DNA of 64,000 nt from positions 1 through 64,000 of IMG/VR virus record IMGVR_UViG_3300036790_000219; one strand, 5' to 3'. The DNA comes from a virus. Under the pieces are notes generated by a model that worked only from the letters and a program-made list of their open reading frames with translations, did no database searches and was not told where the DNA came from. Below, one piece after another: positions 20,010 through 29,160 of this stretch. Position numbers and translations under genes: made by a program. Positions within the stretch are counted from its first letter, which is position 1; each line of letters opens with the position of its first letter.

Positions 20010-22564
20010 TGGGGTTGTTATTTGCGGACACTACTGGTGGTGAGTTCAAGGCCAAGTCTGAAACGAAGCTCCTAAATCAATTGGGGTGTAAGGCTTGCCC
20101 GCTCAATCACACACCTGGTAAGATTGATGCTACAGGAGCGGACAAACCGCTTATCTATATCCTCGGCGAAGCGGCGGGCCGTGAGGAAGAAGAACAGCGT
20201 CTACAATTTGTAGGAACCGCTGGCAAGCTTCTACGCCAGTACATTCCAAAGAAGTACCTCCCGCAGATTCGTTGGAATAACGTCTTAAATTGTCATCCAC
20301 CAGGGAACAAGACCCCGGAGCGTACTGAAACGGAATGTTGCCGGCCACGCATCGTAGTTGATATCGAGCGTACTAAGCCAAAAGTTATCTTCGGCTTCGG
20401 TGGTACTCCGCTAACTTGGGTGGGTGGTTTTTCTGGTATTACATTTTGGCGTGGGCGGCGGATGCCCGTTAAAGTAGGTAGTCACACGTGTTGGTACTAC
20501 GCCTTTTTACATCCCTCATATCTTCACCGCATTCATCGGGCTGATCGTTACTCAGGCGAGGTTACGCCATCGGATGAAGAGTTCATTACTGAGCTTGACT
20601 TGATGCGGGCCTTCGATGAACTTGATGACTTACCGCCGCCTGAAGTTCACACACCGGAGATGGCTAAGGCAAATGTTGAGTGTATTACTAAGATCCGTGA
20701 TATTGAATTGGCTTTGGCTTGGGCAGCGAAGCAGAAGAGTGTAGGACAAGATTATGAGACCAATTGCATTCGCCCTTTCGAAGCAAAAGCTAAAATTCTT
20801 ACTGCATCGGTGGGGACACTAGAACGGGCCTTCGCTTTCCCAATGATGCACCCTGGTGCGGGGTATAGTCGGGAACAGCGCGAGGATATCATGAACCTTT
20901 GGAAGCGGTTCTTGATGAATGCGCCTTGTCGTAAGATGGTTCATAATCTTGCCTTTGAGATGGAATGGTCAGCAGAGTTCTTTGGTACGGAAGTTCTACG
21001 TGCGCGGCCCTGGGAAGATACTGCCAACGCAGCGGCGATCGTTGATGAGCGTTCTGGGGATCGTAAAAAGGTTGGACCATTCAGTTTAGAGTTCTTGGTT
21101 CAACAATACTTTGGCTTCAATATCAAGAAGGTCTCAAATGTTAACCGCTCTAATCTTGAGAACACCGACCTTCCCACCGTTCTGCTTTACAACGGTATAG
21201 ACGCAAAGTACCACGACGGTCTCTGGTACAAACTTTGGGAAGCCATTAAGCAAGAAGGGTTAGAGGAAGCCTATAGATTGGCGGTACGCCGAGTCCCTAC
21301 CGTGACGCTTGCCCAGGTTAAGGGTGTACCGGTAGACCAGTCGAGGGTAAAGGTTCTTCAGAAGAAGTACAACACGATCGTTGAGGGGATTGAGGATAAG
21401 ATCTTCGCCGTTGATGTGGTGGGCGAATTTAAGCGTAAGACCGGTGCAGAATTTAGTCCCTCATCCAACCCTGATATTGTAGATATCTTCGAAAAGTTTT
21501 TGCATTGTAAGGAAGTCAACGTTGTTGATAAGTACACCAAGAAGGAAAAGAAATCCTGTGATGAGTCGGTGCTCTCTCAGATTAAGCACCCGCTCGCACA
21601 ACTGATATTAGATTATCGGGGTGCCACTCATCAACGTTCTACGTATATTGAGCCATTGCTTAAAGGTTTTGCTAGCTCTGTTATCTTTCCCGATGACCTT
21701 ATTCATGCCCAGTTTAATACCTTCTTTGCAGAGACAGGAAGGTTAAGCTGCTCGACGCCGAATTTGCAGAACTTCCCCAAGCGAGACGCTGAAGCTAAGG
21801 AAGTTCGTTACCCCATTCGTGCGCCACAGGGCTGCTTGATTCTAAGCTTCGACTATGGGCAGATCGAAGCCCGTGTCATTGCAATGTTCACTCAGGACAA
21901 ACGCTTTTGCAAGGCACTTTGGGAACGCTATGATGTTCACCAGGATTGGGCTGAGCGTATTGCTTACGACTACCCAGCACGTGTTGGTGGGAAGAAGAAC
22001 TTAACCGACAAGAAGGCGATGAAGGACTTCCGCACAGACATAAAGAACCAGTGGACGTTCCCCCTCTTCTTTGGTGCACAACTCAAGTCCGTGGCAGGAT
22101 ACCTTAGTATCCCTGAGAACGTTCTGCGCCCACATTACAAGAAGTTCTGGCGGGAGTTTGAAGGCGTTAAGAATTGGCAGGAAGAACTCAAGAAATTCTA
22201 CTACGAGTATGGTTATGTGGAGTGTTTGACGGGACGCCGACGTCATGGCCCGTTGAGCTTAAACCAGATACTAAACTCGCCGGTTCAAGGAACTGCTTGT
22301 GAAATTGTTATGGACGCTATGTCGCGTCTCTCTGAAACCGGAGACCCACTTTTGCAACCGGAGCTTCAGATCCATGACGATCTAACTTTTATTCGGGTGC
22401 CCGAGGAGCAGATTGATGTTGTGGCGGAAAAAGTGATCGACAAGATGTTGGATGTTCCCTTTGATTTTATCAACGTTCCGATCACTGCGGAAATGAGTGT
22501 TGGTGAGAATTGGATGCAGCTTGAGGAAGTAGGGACGTATTCCTCCGATACGTGGAGAAAGTAA
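20009..22564 (+). CDS. UDG-DNA polymerase A fusion
   Basis: 851 aa. Residues 20-190 form a family-4/5 type uracil-DNA glycosylase: C-x2-C in G-C-K-A-C-P-L, G-E-A-A-G-R-E-E-E, F-V-G-T-A-G, L-N-C-H-P-P-G-N, a further Cys pair, and F-L-H-P-S-Y. The four-Cys cluster site is kept. A 3'-5' exonuclease follows (D-Y-E-T-N near 245), then family A polymerase motif A F-D-Y-G-Q-I-E-A-R, motif B-like K-N-Q-W-T-F-P-L-F-F-G, and motif C I-H-D-D-L. SPO1-type hmU phages have a comparable fusion. ATG 20009 abuts the previous stop. The UDG may clear uracil during replication with hmdUTP. Confidence 0.9.
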   Translation: MGLLFADTTGGEFKAKSETKLLNQLGCKACPLNHTPGKIDATGADKPLIYILGEAAGREEEEQRLQFVGTAGKLLRQYIPKKYLPQIRWNNVLNCHPPGNKTPERTETECCRPRIVVDIERTKPKVIFGFGGTPLTWVGGFSGITFWRGRRMPVKVGSHTCWYYAFLHPSYLHRIHRADRYSGEVTPSDEEFITELDLMRAFDELDDLPPPEVHTPEMAKANVECITKIRDIELALAWAAKQKSVGQDYETNCIRPFEAKAKILTASVGTLERAFAFPMMHPGAGYSREQREDIMNLWKRFLMNAPCRKMVHNLAFEMEWSAEFFGTEVLRARPWEDTANAAAIVDERSGDRKKVGPFSLEFLVQQYFGFNIKKVSNVNRSNLENTDLPTVLLYNGIDAKYHDGLWYKLWEAIKQEGLEEAYRLAVRRVPTVTLAQVKGVPVDQSRVKVLQKKYNTIVEGIEDKIFAVDVVGEFKRKTGAEFSPSSNPDIVDIFEKFLHCKEVNVVDKYTKKEKKSCDESVLSQIKHPLAQLILDYRGATHQRSTYIEPLLKGFASSVIFPDDLIHAQFNTFFAETGRLSCSTPNLQNFPKRDAEAKEVRYPIRAPQGCLILSFDYGQIEARVIAMFTQDKRFCKALWERYDVHQDWAERIAYDYPARVGGKKNLTDKKAMKDFRTDIKNQWTFPLFFGAQLKSVAGYLSIPENVLRPHYKKFWREFEGVKNWQEELKKFYYEYGYVECLTGRRRHGPLSLNQILNSPVQGTACEIVMDAMSRLSETGDPLLQPELQIHDDLTFIRVPEEQIDVVAEKVIDKMLDVPFDFINVPITAEMSVGENWMQLEEVGTYSSDTWRK

Positions 22565-22567
22565 AAA

Positions 22568-22753
22568 GTGGCTGGCCTAAGTTTAACTATGACACAACAA
22601 GAGCGTAAGAACTTGATGGACATGTACGGCAATATACTCATCGAAAAGCTACGGGCACGCAACTATCAGAATCTTGATGTAGAGGAGATTCTACAAATTG
22701 TCTTACGATTGAGGGGTCTACTCTTGGAGTTTAGCAATGCACCAGTCAATTGA
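22568..22753 (+). CDS. Hypothetical 61-aa helical protein
   Basis: GTG 22568 (or ATG 22589). Two predicted helices, K-N-L-M-D-M-Y-G-N-I-L-I-E-K-L and V-E-E-I-L-Q-I-V-L-R-L-R-G-L-L. Its 3' end overlaps the clamp-loader start by 17 bases. No family recognised; perhaps a small clamp-loader partner. Confidence 0.55.
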   Translation: MAGLSLTMTQQERKNLMDMYGNILIEKLRARNYQNLDVEEILQIVLRLRGLLLEFSNAPVN

Positions 22754-23666
22754 GACTAAATACAGGCCCGAGGACTTTGATGAAGTCATTGGACAGAAAG
22801 TTGTAGTCAAATCCCTACAGAACGCTATTGAAAAGCGGCTTGGTACTACCTTCCTCTTTACCGGACCTTCCGGCACTGGTAAGACCACGTTAGCGCGGTT
22901 GGCCGCTACAGCACTCGGCTGTCTCCCAGCGGACCTAGAGGAGATAGACGCGGCGACGAAGACTGGTATTGAGGACATGCGGGAGGTTACTGGAGCTCTT
23001 ATGTACCGTCCGTTGGGAACTGGCGGGGTCAAGGCCATTATCGTTGATGAGGTCCACGCGCTGAGCAAAGCGGCTATGCAGTCGCTCTTGAAAGTTCTTG
23101 AGGATCCGCCTTCCTGGGTATTCTGGTTTTTGTGTACAACTGAACCCACCAAGGTTCCGAAAGCCATCCAGACGCGGTGTCTATCCTACCAATTGAAGGA
23201 AGTTGGTGTTGATGATTTGATTGACCTCTTGGCGACGACGGAGGAAGCGAAGGACATTGATGACGGCATTCTGGCGCTTTGTGCTAAGGAAGCGGGAGGT
23301 TCGCCGCGTCAGGCACTCTCTAATCTTGGTGTCTGTGTTACGGCAGAGAACCGTAAAGAGGCAGCTGAGCTTCTACGGTCGGCAGCGGAAACCAAGGAGG
23401 CTTTTGAGTTAGCCCGTGTTCTGTTCAATGGCGCAAGCTGGAACGAGGTGCGAGAACTTTTAAGCAGGCTCAAGGAGACCAGTCCGGAATCGGTTCGTCA
23501 CGTTGTGCGGGCTTACATGACGAAGGTTCTGCTCGACAGTCAAAAGAAGGTTGATACTGAGATTGCCCTGGCAATTTTGGATGCATTTTCAATACCCTTC
23601 AATTCGTTCGATGGTATGTCTCCATTAGTTCTCGCTTGTGCGAAGCTGTGTTGGGGGAGTAAATGA
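22737..23666 (+). CDS. Clamp-loader ATPase
   Basis: 309 aa AAA+ protein. K-Y-R-P-E-D-F-D-E-V-I-G-Q opening, Walker A G-P-S-G-T-G-K-T-T, Walker B I-I-V-D-E-V-H, S-R-C-type finger as T-R-C-L-S. Resembles the small subunit of replication factor C or a short DnaX without tau tail. Should load the sliding clamp (18666). Only one loader gene is seen, so a homo-oligomer or host subunits are needed. Confidence 0.9.
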   Translation: MHQSIETKYRPEDFDEVIGQKVVVKSLQNAIEKRLGTTFLFTGPSGTGKTTLARLAATALGCLPADLEEIDAATKTGIEDMREVTGALMYRPLGTGGVKAIIVDEVHALSKAAMQSLLKVLEDPPSWVFWFLCTTEPTKVPKAIQTRCLSYQLKEVGVDDLIDLLATTEEAKDIDDGILALCAKEAGGSPRQALSNLGVCVTAENRKEAAELLRSAAETKEAFELARVLFNGASWNEVRELLSRLKETSPESVRHVVRAYMTKVLLDSQKKVDTEIALAILDAFSIPFNSFDGMSPLVLACAKLCWGSK

Positions 23667-24193
23667 GTCCGCGATTCGGCCGCGAAAACTCTACACGAGA
23701 CAATCGCAGTGAGCTTGAGGGTTCATTGCAGATTGATCGGGACGATCTTGATTCCTGTCTTGTAGAACAGCCGGGTTATTTTTACCACGTTGCTGAGGAA
23801 GTAGCTCAGGCCAACGCGCGGCGAGATACCTTAAAGTTAGAGCTCGAGGAGCAGATTGCCGTTCTGGATAAAGAGGTTCGGCAGAATGCTCTCCGGGACG
23901 ATGAGAAGATGACTGAGGCTGGTATCCAGAACCGGCTTCGTACGATGCCAAAGATAAAGGATCTCCAACGCCAGTTTCTAAATGCTAAAACTGAGGCAGA
24001 TAGCTGGGCAGCACTCAAGGAAGCGTATCAACAGCGTTCCTTTATGTTGCGGGAACTCGTGGCCTTGCATTTGGCCCATCTTCACAATCTTGGTATCGAA
24101 CGTGGTGCGGTAGCTTCACGGCATGATATCGGTGATCGTAACCGAGTAGCGACTGAGGCACTGCGAAGGAATCGAAGACAGGGACAAGAATGA
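23663..24193 (+). CDS. Coiled-coil phage protein
   Basis: 176 aa. L-Q-I-D-R-D-D-L-D-S-C-L-V-E-Q-P-G-Y-F-Y-H-V leads into a long helical region (about 45-150) ending Q-R-S-F-M-L-R-E-L-V. I know this pattern from hypothetical proteins next to ssDNA-binding and RecA-like genes in phages, so a recombination or replication accessory role is possible. ATG overlaps the clamp-loader stop. Confidence 0.65.
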   Translation: MSPRFGRENSTRDNRSELEGSLQIDRDDLDSCLVEQPGYFYHVAEEVAQANARRDTLKLELEEQIAVLDKEVRQNALRDDEKMTEAGIQNRLRTMPKIKDLQRQFLNAKTEADSWAALKEAYQQRSFMLRELVALHLAHLHNLGIERGAVASRHDIGDRNRVATEALRRNRRQGQE

Positions 24194-24333
24194 TAAAGGA
24201 CGTGCTCTTAGGTCTTGCAGGATTTGCAGTGATCGTGGGTGTGGTGTATGTTCTAACGCGGACCGTCACCCTTGCCCACTATCGCAGCAAGCGCGATTAC
24301 GATCGCGGGTTTCGTAAATTCAAAGGAGAGTGA
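24190..24333 (+). CDS. Small membrane protein, 47 aa
   Basis: ATG overlaps the previous TGA. A hydrophobic segment (V-L-L-G-L-A-G-F-A-V-I-V-G-V-V-Y-V-L) at residues 4-22 is followed by a basic tail rich in Arg and Lys, so a single-pass inner-membrane protein with a cytoplasmic C-terminus is likely. Function unknown. Confidence 0.6.
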   Translation: MIKDVLLGLAGFAVIVGVVYVLTRTVTLAHYRSKRDYDRGFRKFKGE

Positions 24334-24336
24334 TTA

Positions 24337-25569
24337 ATGGTGTTCAAGTATCGTGGTCGGTCCTCGGAAGCAGTATCGCGTCGTGCAAAGCAACAATCCG
24401 GCATTTACGATAGTTACGTTAGTGTAGATGCGTTGTGGTTTAAGGCTAAGGAGGGGGAGAACATAATCCGCATCCTACCCTGGATTTCAGGAACAAACCC
24501 GAAGTTGAAGGACGAAGAGTTCTCGGCAAAATGGGGGGACCATTGGGGTATCGATATCTTCATTCACCGCAACATTGGCCCCGATAATGGCACTTACCTC
24601 TGTTCCGAAAAGATGAATGGGACGCCATGCCCTATTTGTGCGGCACGGGCTGGGGCTGATGAGGAAGAAGCTCAGACGCTCAAGCCACAGAATCGTATTC
24701 TGTGTTGGCTGGTAGACCGCAACGATGAGAAGGCCGGACCGAAGCTGTGGTCTATGCCGCTCGGTACGTCCAAGGATATTAGCGCACGTAGTACCGTCAA
24801 GGGGTCCGGGGAATTATTATTGATTGACGACCCCGAGGAAGGCTTCGATATCTTCTTCGATCGGGAAGGGGAGAAAGCCCGCACACGCTATAATCACGTT
24901 GAGGTTGACCGAGAGCCTAGCTCACTACACAAAAACGAGAAGACACAGAATAAGTGGCTAGCCTACGCAGAGGACAACCTCCTCCCAGAAATTCTGGAGT
25001 TCTACGAAGCTGATTATCTGGAGAAGATACTTTCGGGTCAGATCGAACGTGATGATGAAAGTGCCAGCGACCGAGGCTCACGTCGTGGTCGTCGTGGTGA
25101 GGAAGACAAGGATGGGGAGAACACAACTCGCCGTTCGCGGGGTCGGGACGCGGATCAAGAGGAAGCTGGTGACGAAAAGCCCGCCCGTCGTTCTCGTAGC
25201 CAAGGCAATGAGGAGGAAGGAGGAGAATCAGAAACATTATCCCGTTCTCGCCGTCGTGGTAGAGAGGAAGAAGAGAACTTGGGGGAGAAGGAAAGCCCAC
25301 GTGGATCCCGACATACCCGTGGGCATTCTGAGGAGGAGGAAACGGCAGAAGCAGATGCCGAAGCCGAGTCTGAGAACGAAGGTCGTGAAGCACGAGCATC
25401 TACCCGTCGCTCACGTCGGGGCGACGACGCCGATGAAGAAGCTGAGGAGAAAGCTGAGCCGAAGCGTGGTGAGCGTTATCGCTCAAGTCGAGACGAACCG
25501 GCCGATGAAGCGGAGACGACCGTAGCAGCTGCAAAGGGCCGCTTACGCCGCGTCGGTACTCGGAGGTAG
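24337..25569 (+). CDS. Single-stranded DNA-binding protein (gp32-like)
   Basis: 410 aa. The N-terminal 230 residues contain Y-L-C-S-E-K-M-N-G-T-P-C-P-I-C, a zinc knuckle resembling that in T4 gp32-type SSBs, and the OB-fold-like stretch W-F-K-A-K-E-G-E-N-I-I-R-I-L-P-W. Residues 240-400 are low-complexity Arg/Ser/Glu repeats (R-R-S-R-G-R, R-R-G-R-E-E-E). Usual SSBs end in an acidic tail; this one mixes acid and base and could phase-separate or bind several partners. AGGAGAG precedes the ATG. Confidence 0.8.
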   Translation: MVFKYRGRSSEAVSRRAKQQSGIYDSYVSVDALWFKAKEGENIIRILPWISGTNPKLKDEEFSAKWGDHWGIDIFIHRNIGPDNGTYLCSEKMNGTPCPICAARAGADEEEAQTLKPQNRILCWLVDRNDEKAGPKLWSMPLGTSKDISARSTVKGSGELLLIDDPEEGFDIFFDREGEKARTRYNHVEVDREPSSLHKNEKTQNKWLAYAEDNLLPEILEFYEADYLEKILSGQIERDDESASDRGSRRGRRGEEDKDGENTTRRSRGRDADQEEAGDEKPARRSRSQGNEEEGGESETLSRSRRRGREEEENLGEKESPRGSRHTRGHSEEEETAEADAEAESENEGREARASTRRSRRGDDADEEAEEKAEPKRGERYRSSRDEPADEAETTVAAAKGRLRRVGTRR

Positions 25570-25583
25570 GGGTATGGGGGCCG

Positions 25584-25611
25584 ATAGGCTAAAAGCCCGC
25601 TCTGGGCCTAT
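25584..25611 (+). other. Hairpin before recombinase gene
   Basis: ATAGGC pairs with GCCTAT; an alternative inner hairpin GCCC-GCTCT-GGGC competes with it. No U tract. May tune expression of the TTG-started recombinase gene downstream. Confidence 0.3.
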
Positions 25612-25634
25612 TTGCAGGGCGAAGAGAGGGTACT

Positions 25635-26741
25635 TTGGCTGAGAGGTATCGCCCAAGTGCTGAACCAAAGGCTTCAGCTGTCGAAACCGTCTATTTCGGC
25701 AGCAAGAAGCTTGAGTTCATCCCGTCGGGGTGCACGCTGTTGGATTGTGAAGTCAACGGCGGCGGTGCGGACGGCGCTTGGCCACTTGGTCGAATTGTCA
25801 ACATTGTTGGTGATCGTTCAACGGGCAAGACGCTTCTGGCGGAAGAAGCCATGGCAAACTTCTTGCGGAAATACCCGCAAGGAAAAATCTGGTATCGGGA
25901 GACTGAAGCCGCCTTCGATGAGAGCTATGCCCAGGGTTTGGGATTGGACACAGGTAAGATCGACTTTGGCCCTGACGGTTCTGATACTCAATGGGCTACG
26001 ATAGAGGATTTAATTGAAGACTTCCGGGCGCAACTTGATGCCTTCGATGAAAAGGTAATCGCGAGAGCGAAGGCCATTCGGGAATTGCCTAAGAACAAGA
26101 AGATGCAAGTACGGGAGGCGACTGCTCGTGCTCTGCGCGAATCACAGCCGGGGTTGTACATCATCGATTCGTTAGATGCGGTTACCACTGAGGTTGAGCA
26201 GAAGCGTGATATTCGTCAAGGGTCTTACAACCTTGAGAAGCAGAAGCTCCTCGGCGAGTTCTTCCGAACTGAAACACGACGGATACGCCGCGCGCGGATT
26301 TGTTTTATTGTTGTTTCTCAGATCCGCGACCGTATCGGGGCGATGATCAAAGGCAAGAAGTACACTCGTACTGGTGGTAAGTCACTTGACTTTTATGCCA
26401 GTGTGGTGTTGTACCTAAGTGATCTCGGTAAGGTATATGAGCAAGTTAAAGGTATCAAGCGCCCGGTAGCTATTAAGATCAAGGCCAAATGTGAGAAGAA
26501 CAAAATTTCGATGCCTTTCCGAGAGTGCATCTTTGAGCTCCGCTTTGGCTATGGTATTGATGATGAATGGGCCAGCCTTGAGTGGCTCAAAGAGACCAAG
26601 ATGTTAAAAGCGGCGGGCTTTGATGACTTGCCCAAGAGTTTGAAGACCGTGGATTCAAATAAACTTCGTGAAGATGTCAAGCGTATCTGGATGGAGATTG
26701 AGAAAGGCTTTACCCCACCAAAAGGAAAGTACGCCGCATGA
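25635..26741 (+). CDS. RecA/UvsX-like recombinase
   Basis: 368 aa from TTG 25635 with AGAGAGGG upstream. Walker A G-D-R-S-T-G-K-T near 56, catalytic Glu in Y-R-E-T-E-A-A-F, Walker B L-Y-I-I-D-S-L-D-A-V, and F-I-V-V-S-Q-I-R-D with the ATP-sensing Gln. A lysine-rich insert (about 130-155) separates strands. Performs strand exchange and recombination-dependent replication with the SSB just upstream. The rare TTG start may limit its level. Confidence 0.88.
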   Translation: MAERYRPSAEPKASAVETVYFGSKKLEFIPSGCTLLDCEVNGGGADGAWPLGRIVNIVGDRSTGKTLLAEEAMANFLRKYPQGKIWYRETEAAFDESYAQGLGLDTGKIDFGPDGSDTQWATIEDLIEDFRAQLDAFDEKVIARAKAIRELPKNKKMQVREATARALRESQPGLYIIDSLDAVTTEVEQKRDIRQGSYNLEKQKLLGEFFRTETRRIRRARICFIVVSQIRDRIGAMIKGKKYTRTGGKSLDFYASVVLYLSDLGKVYEQVKGIKRPVAIKIKAKCEKNKISMPFRECIFELRFGYGIDDEWASLEWLKETKMLKAAGFDDLPKSLKTVDSNKLREDVKRIWMEIEKGFTPPKGKYAA

Positions 26742-26974
26742 GTACTGCAAAAGAGACACGAGAACTTGCCGCTTTAGGAAAGGGTTGTTTGGGGAAGGCT
26801 GCAGACAGCGAGCCAGTATTTGTTTTGCGTGGTCAGGATAGGCTCGCGCCACTACTCGTGGGTATGTGGGCCGCTAGTGCGGCACTTTATGGTTGTCCTG
26901 AAGAAAAAATTGTGGAAGCTCAGGCTTTAGCGCAGCAGATGCGGGAGTGGCCCCACAGGAAGAATCCGGATTGA
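26738..26974 (+). CDS. Hypothetical 78-aa protein
   Basis: ATG overlaps the recombinase TGA. The core F-V-L-R-G-Q-D-R-L-A-P-L-L-V-G-M-W-A and a later helix ending A-Q-Q-M-R-E-W resemble small phage proteins of unknown role in replication operons. No catalytic motif. Confidence 0.6.
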   Translation: MSTAKETRELAALGKGCLGKAADSEPVFVLRGQDRLAPLLVGMWAASAALYGCPEEKIVEAQALAQQMREWPHRKNPD

Positions 26975-26980
26975 CCATAA

Positions 26981-27208
26981 ATGGTTGATTATGATCCAAT
27001 GCGCGCGATTCAACAAGAGTTGGAAGGGTTGAATCAAGTATCCGTCTCAATGAGGCGGCGTCAGAGTGTTGCTGAGGAAGCTATCGCTAAAGCTGAGAAT
27101 GAGCTTAACGATATTAACAAAGTATATGGCTTCCTTAAGATTGAGATTGAGCGCAAGCGCACGATTCTATCTGAGCTTCAAGAAAAGGCAAAAGCGGAGA
27201 CGAGATGA
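26981..27208 (+). CDS. Coiled-coil protein, 75 aa
   Basis: Almost entirely one amphipathic coiled coil with heptads of L, I and V between charged residues (A-E-E-A-I-A-K-A-E-N-E-L). Overlaps the next start by four bases. May bridge the recombinase and the resolvase-like nuclease; function unknown. Confidence 0.6.
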   Translation: MVDYDPMRAIQQELEGLNQVSVSMRRRQSVAEEAIAKAENELNDINKVYGFLKIEIERKRTILSELQEKAKAETR

Positions 27209-27732
27209 GGAAAGGCGGTGGCAAAGGCAAAGGTTCGTCGTTCGAACGCAAGATTTGTAAGGAGCTCTCGCTCTGGATATCGAAAGGTAAGCGAAAGGAT
27301 CTGTTCTGGAGAAGTGCAATGTCTGGTGGGCGTTCTACGGTGGGGCGAAAGCGTGGAGAGGACCTCGCACATCAAGCTGGGGATATCAGTGCTGTTCATC
27401 CAGAAGGTCACATTCTAACTAATAGCTACTACATTGAATGCAAGCACTATCGTAGTCTGGAACTCGGACGGTTTCTGTTTGGGGAGGGACGGCTTGCTAC
27501 GTATTGGAGTCAGGCGTGTAGGGAGGCAGAGGCTTATGCGCGAGAACCGATGCTTATTGCTAAGGAGAACTTCACTCCTATCATGGTACTCCTGCGTCCT
27601 GGTAGCTTTGTGCCTAGTCCCGGTGCTGGCCACCCAGGAACCTTTGTTGAGGCAGAATTTGAACCGGCCTGTGTTATTCTAACGCTCAAGAGTATGCTCA
27701 GTCAGTTCATTACGTCAATCTTGAAGGTGTAG
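27205..27732 (+). CDS. PD-(D/E)XK nuclease, resolvase-like
   Basis: 175 aa. F-E-R-K-I-C-K-E-L near the start, G-D-I-S-A-V-H-P-E-G and Y-Y-I-E-C-K-H-Y give the E...D...ExK active site of archaeal Hjc-type and phage Holliday-junction resolvases. A Gly/Lys-rich N-terminus precedes it. Likely resolves branched DNA before packaging, matching the recombinase nearby. Substrate is inferred. Confidence 0.75.
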   Translation: MRKGGGKGKGSSFERKICKELSLWISKGKRKDLFWRSAMSGGRSTVGRKRGEDLAHQAGDISAVHPEGHILTNSYYIECKHYRSLELGRFLFGEGRLATYWSQACREAEAYAREPMLIAKENFTPIMVLLRPGSFVPSPGAGHPGTFVEAEFEPACVILTLKSMLSQFITSILKV

Positions 27733-27734
27733 CC

Positions 27735-27920
27735 TTGACGCTCCAGCGTATCAAAGACTATGTCTCATTCTCGTGTGACAGCTGTCCGGAAACCTTTGAG
27801 CCGGAGGAGCCAACGGAAACACCGCGTGTGGCTTGGAAGCAAGCGCAAGAAGCTGGGTGGAAGATTATATGGAGTAACCATCCAGCGCATTATTGTTCAG
27901 GTTGCAAATGTCCCTCCTAA
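27735..27920 (+). CDS. Small zinc-finger-like protein, 61 aa
   Basis: TTG start two bases after the nuclease stop. C-D-S-C near residue 15 and Y-C-S-G-C-K-C at the end could form a four-Cys zinc ribbon flanking W-K-Q-A-Q-E-A-G-W. The last 13 bases overlap the next start. Function unknown. Confidence 0.6.
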   Translation: MTLQRIKDYVSFSCDSCPETFEPEEPTETPRVAWKQAQEAGWKIIWSNHPAHYCSGCKCPS

Positions 27921-28921
27921 TTACCGCTGATTTACACTTATCCGCTAATCGGCGTGATGACTACCGTTTTAAGGCGATGGAGTATCTCGGCGACTTGATT
28001 GAGAAGCACAAGCCAGAGAAGCTGATCATTCTTGGTGATCTTACTGAGGAAAAGAATTATCACTCTGCTGTGCTGACTAATGATGTTGTGGATTTGATCT
28101 TCAATCTCAGTTGCATGTTGCCCGTTGATATTCTTCGCGGCAATCATGATTACACCGATGCGGATTGTCCATACTTCTTCTTTGTACGTCACATGAAGAA
28201 TGTGCGTTGGATCAACAAGCCAACACTATCACAGGTGTCAAAGGACATGGAGGCGTTATTTCTCCCCCACACACCAGACTACAAACGAGACTGGAAAGGA
28301 GTTTTTGAAGATACTTTCAATACTGGCTCGCCACCTAATTTAATCTTTTGCCACAACACTTTTGAAGGTGCAAGCACAGAACATGGTCATCGGCTGCATG
28401 GAATTCCCACCACAGTCTTCCCGGAAGGAATCCAAGTTGTGAGTGGGGATATTCACACCCCGCAGAAGATTGGTTGTGTGACTTACGTGGGTTCCCCGTA
28501 TACCGTGGATTTTGGGGATGCGTTCGATCCTCGGGTGTTGCTTCTGACTGAAGACAAGATGAAGTCTATTCTAATGGGGGGGCCACAAAAGCGATTAGTG
28601 GAGCTTACTAAGTTTTTGCTGGACCGGTGGGACTGGGCATTCTTGTACGAAGGTGACATCGTCAAGGTTCGTTATACTCTTGATGCGGACGAGCGGGATG
28701 AGTGGCCAGAGATTAAGCAGCGAATCAAGGACAAGCTTACGGAGATGGGGTGTGTACCGTTTCTTATCCAGCCGGTTCTTGAGAAGACCACCATGAAGAA
28801 GATGGCAAAGTCAAAGCACCTAGTCGTGAGCGATGAGACAATTGTGCGTAGCTTCGGCAAACAAGCCAAGGTCTCAGACCATACGCTTGAAACGGGTCTC
28901 AGTCTATTGGAGAAGGGGTAA
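27908..28921 (+). CDS. sbcD: SbcD/Mre11-like nuclease
   Basis: 337 aa from ATG 27908. Metallophosphatase motifs: T-A-D-L-H-L, I-I-L-G-D-L-T-E, R-G-N-H-D-Y, C-H-N-T-F and S-G-D-I-H-T-P. Comparable to T4 gp47 and bacterial SbcD, which with SbcC cuts DNA ends and hairpins and supports recombination-dependent replication. The SbcC-like partner begins 239 bases downstream. Confidence 0.9.
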   Translation: MSLLITADLHLSANRRDDYRFKAMEYLGDLIEKHKPEKLIILGDLTEEKNYHSAVLTNDVVDLIFNLSCMLPVDILRGNHDYTDADCPYFFFVRHMKNVRWINKPTLSQVSKDMEALFLPHTPDYKRDWKGVFEDTFNTGSPPNLIFCHNTFEGASTEHGHRLHGIPTTVFPEGIQVVSGDIHTPQKIGCVTYVGSPYTVDFGDAFDPRVLLLTEDKMKSILMGGPQKRLVELTKFLLDRWDWAFLYEGDIVKVRYTLDADERDEWPEIKQRIKDKLTEMGCVPFLIQPVLEKTTMKKMAKSKHLVVSDETIVRSFGKQAKVSDHTLETGLSLLEKG

Positions 28922-29160
28922 TGCCTTTTATAGCCTTTCCCTTGAGATTAAAGGCTAGGATGTCTCAAAATAAAGAACGGCGGCGGACATCAGCACATCT
29001 CTTACCCCATCACCGACGGTGGAGTTGCGTTAGTATTTTTAGGGGTAAGTACGCCGGGTATTCAAATGGTTGGTGGCTTGCGTATAAGAATGTGCCTTGT
29101 ACAGGGCCTTTTAGTACATTTCAGAAATGTGTGTGTTGGTATAGTAACGGCGGAAGATAG
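28921..29160 (+). CDS. Hypothetical 79-aa protein between sbcD and sbcC
   Basis: ATG 28921 overlaps the previous TAA; an internal ATG at 28960 with AAGGCTAGG upstream is an alternative. Rich in Arg, Trp and aromatic residues (W-S-C-V-S-I-F-R-G-K-Y-A-G-Y-S-N-G-W-W). No family recognised. Confidence 0.55.
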   Translation: MPFIAFPLRLKARMSQNKERRRTSAHLLPHHRRWSCVSIFRGKYAGYSNGWWLAYKNVPCTGPFSTFQKCVCWYSNGGR

